Translations under genes and position numbers: made by a program
The notes under the pieces: generated by a model
What the model saw: the letters and a program-made list of their open reading frames with translations, nothing else
What the model was told of the DNA's origin: nothing
The model's database searches: none
Source: an uncultured Eubacteriales bacterium
Lineage (GTDB): Bacteria; Bacillota; Clostridia; Oscillospirales; Oscillospiraceae
NCBI GenBank assembly: GCA_902477055.1
Contig: CABSFY010000057.1
Location: 1 to 14,848 of the forward strand
Direction of reading: 5' to 3'
DNA length: 14,848 nucleotides
In this document: in pieces, positions 14,796 to 14,848 of the stretch
Layout of the letters: each line of letters begins with the position of its first letter
Numbering within the stretch: position 1 is the stretch's first letter

Positions 14796-14801
14796 ACTTC
14801 A

Positions 14802-14817
14802 TGCGCAGTATTGCGCA
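14802..14817. repeat. Small hairpin after the histidine kinase gene
   Basis: TGCGCA, a four-base loop GTAT, then TGCGCA can form a 6-bp stem shortly after the kinase stop. No T-tract follows, so it is not a normal terminator. The remaining bases to the window end show nothing recognisable. Confidence 0.4.
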
Positions 14818-14848
14818 CCACGATAACTGGCAACAGTCAGAGTGCATG

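Overview
The window looks like a chromosomal segment of a GC-rich gut Clostridia, probably of the Oscillospiraceae/Ruminococcaceae type. This is inferred from Gram-positive strong Shine-Dalgarno sequences (AGGAGG), a FakAB/PlsY fatty-acid module, a giant dehydratase-activase protein typical of anaerobes, and FtsH, with short GC-rich palindromic intergenic repeats. No rRNA or tRNA is present, and the species cannot be fixed from the sequence.

Layout. Positions 1-628 hold the right end of an IS3-family insertion sequence: the C-terminal part of its DDE transposase and its terminal repeat. It appears to have inserted into the loop of an intrinsic terminator, of which one arm and T-tract survive at about 631-653. 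Positions 660-3034 (minus strand) carry ftsH followed by a DUF308/HdeD-like membrane protein gene that overlaps it by 4 bases, with a recognisable promoter in front of ftsH. Positions 3186-10631 (minus strand) look like a four-gene operon: fakB (DegV family), fakA (fatty acid kinase), plsY (acyl-phosphate:glycerol-3-phosphate acyltransferase) and a 1406-residue protein with two tandem 2-hydroxyacyl-CoA dehydratase activase modules fused to a dehydratase-like C-terminal half. Divergent from fakB, at 10918-12711 (plus strand), is an oleate hydratase gene (ohyA) with a good promoter and a terminator. After a 348-base intergenic stretch rich in inverted repeats, a two-component system (OmpR/PhoB-type regulator plus histidine kinase) runs to 14795.

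How the genes fit together. FakB binds a free fatty acid, FakA phosphorylates it to acyl-phosphate, and PlsY moves the acyl group to glycerol-3-phosphate to start phospholipid synthesis. OhyA hydrates unsaturated free fatty acids, the same pool that FakB draws on. The central 8-9 kb is therefore a coherent unit for taking up or detoxifying host or dietary fatty acids. The role of the giant iron-sulfur ATPase in the same transcription unit is unknown and is the most interesting open question here. The two-component system may or may not control this region; nothing in the sequence links them directly.
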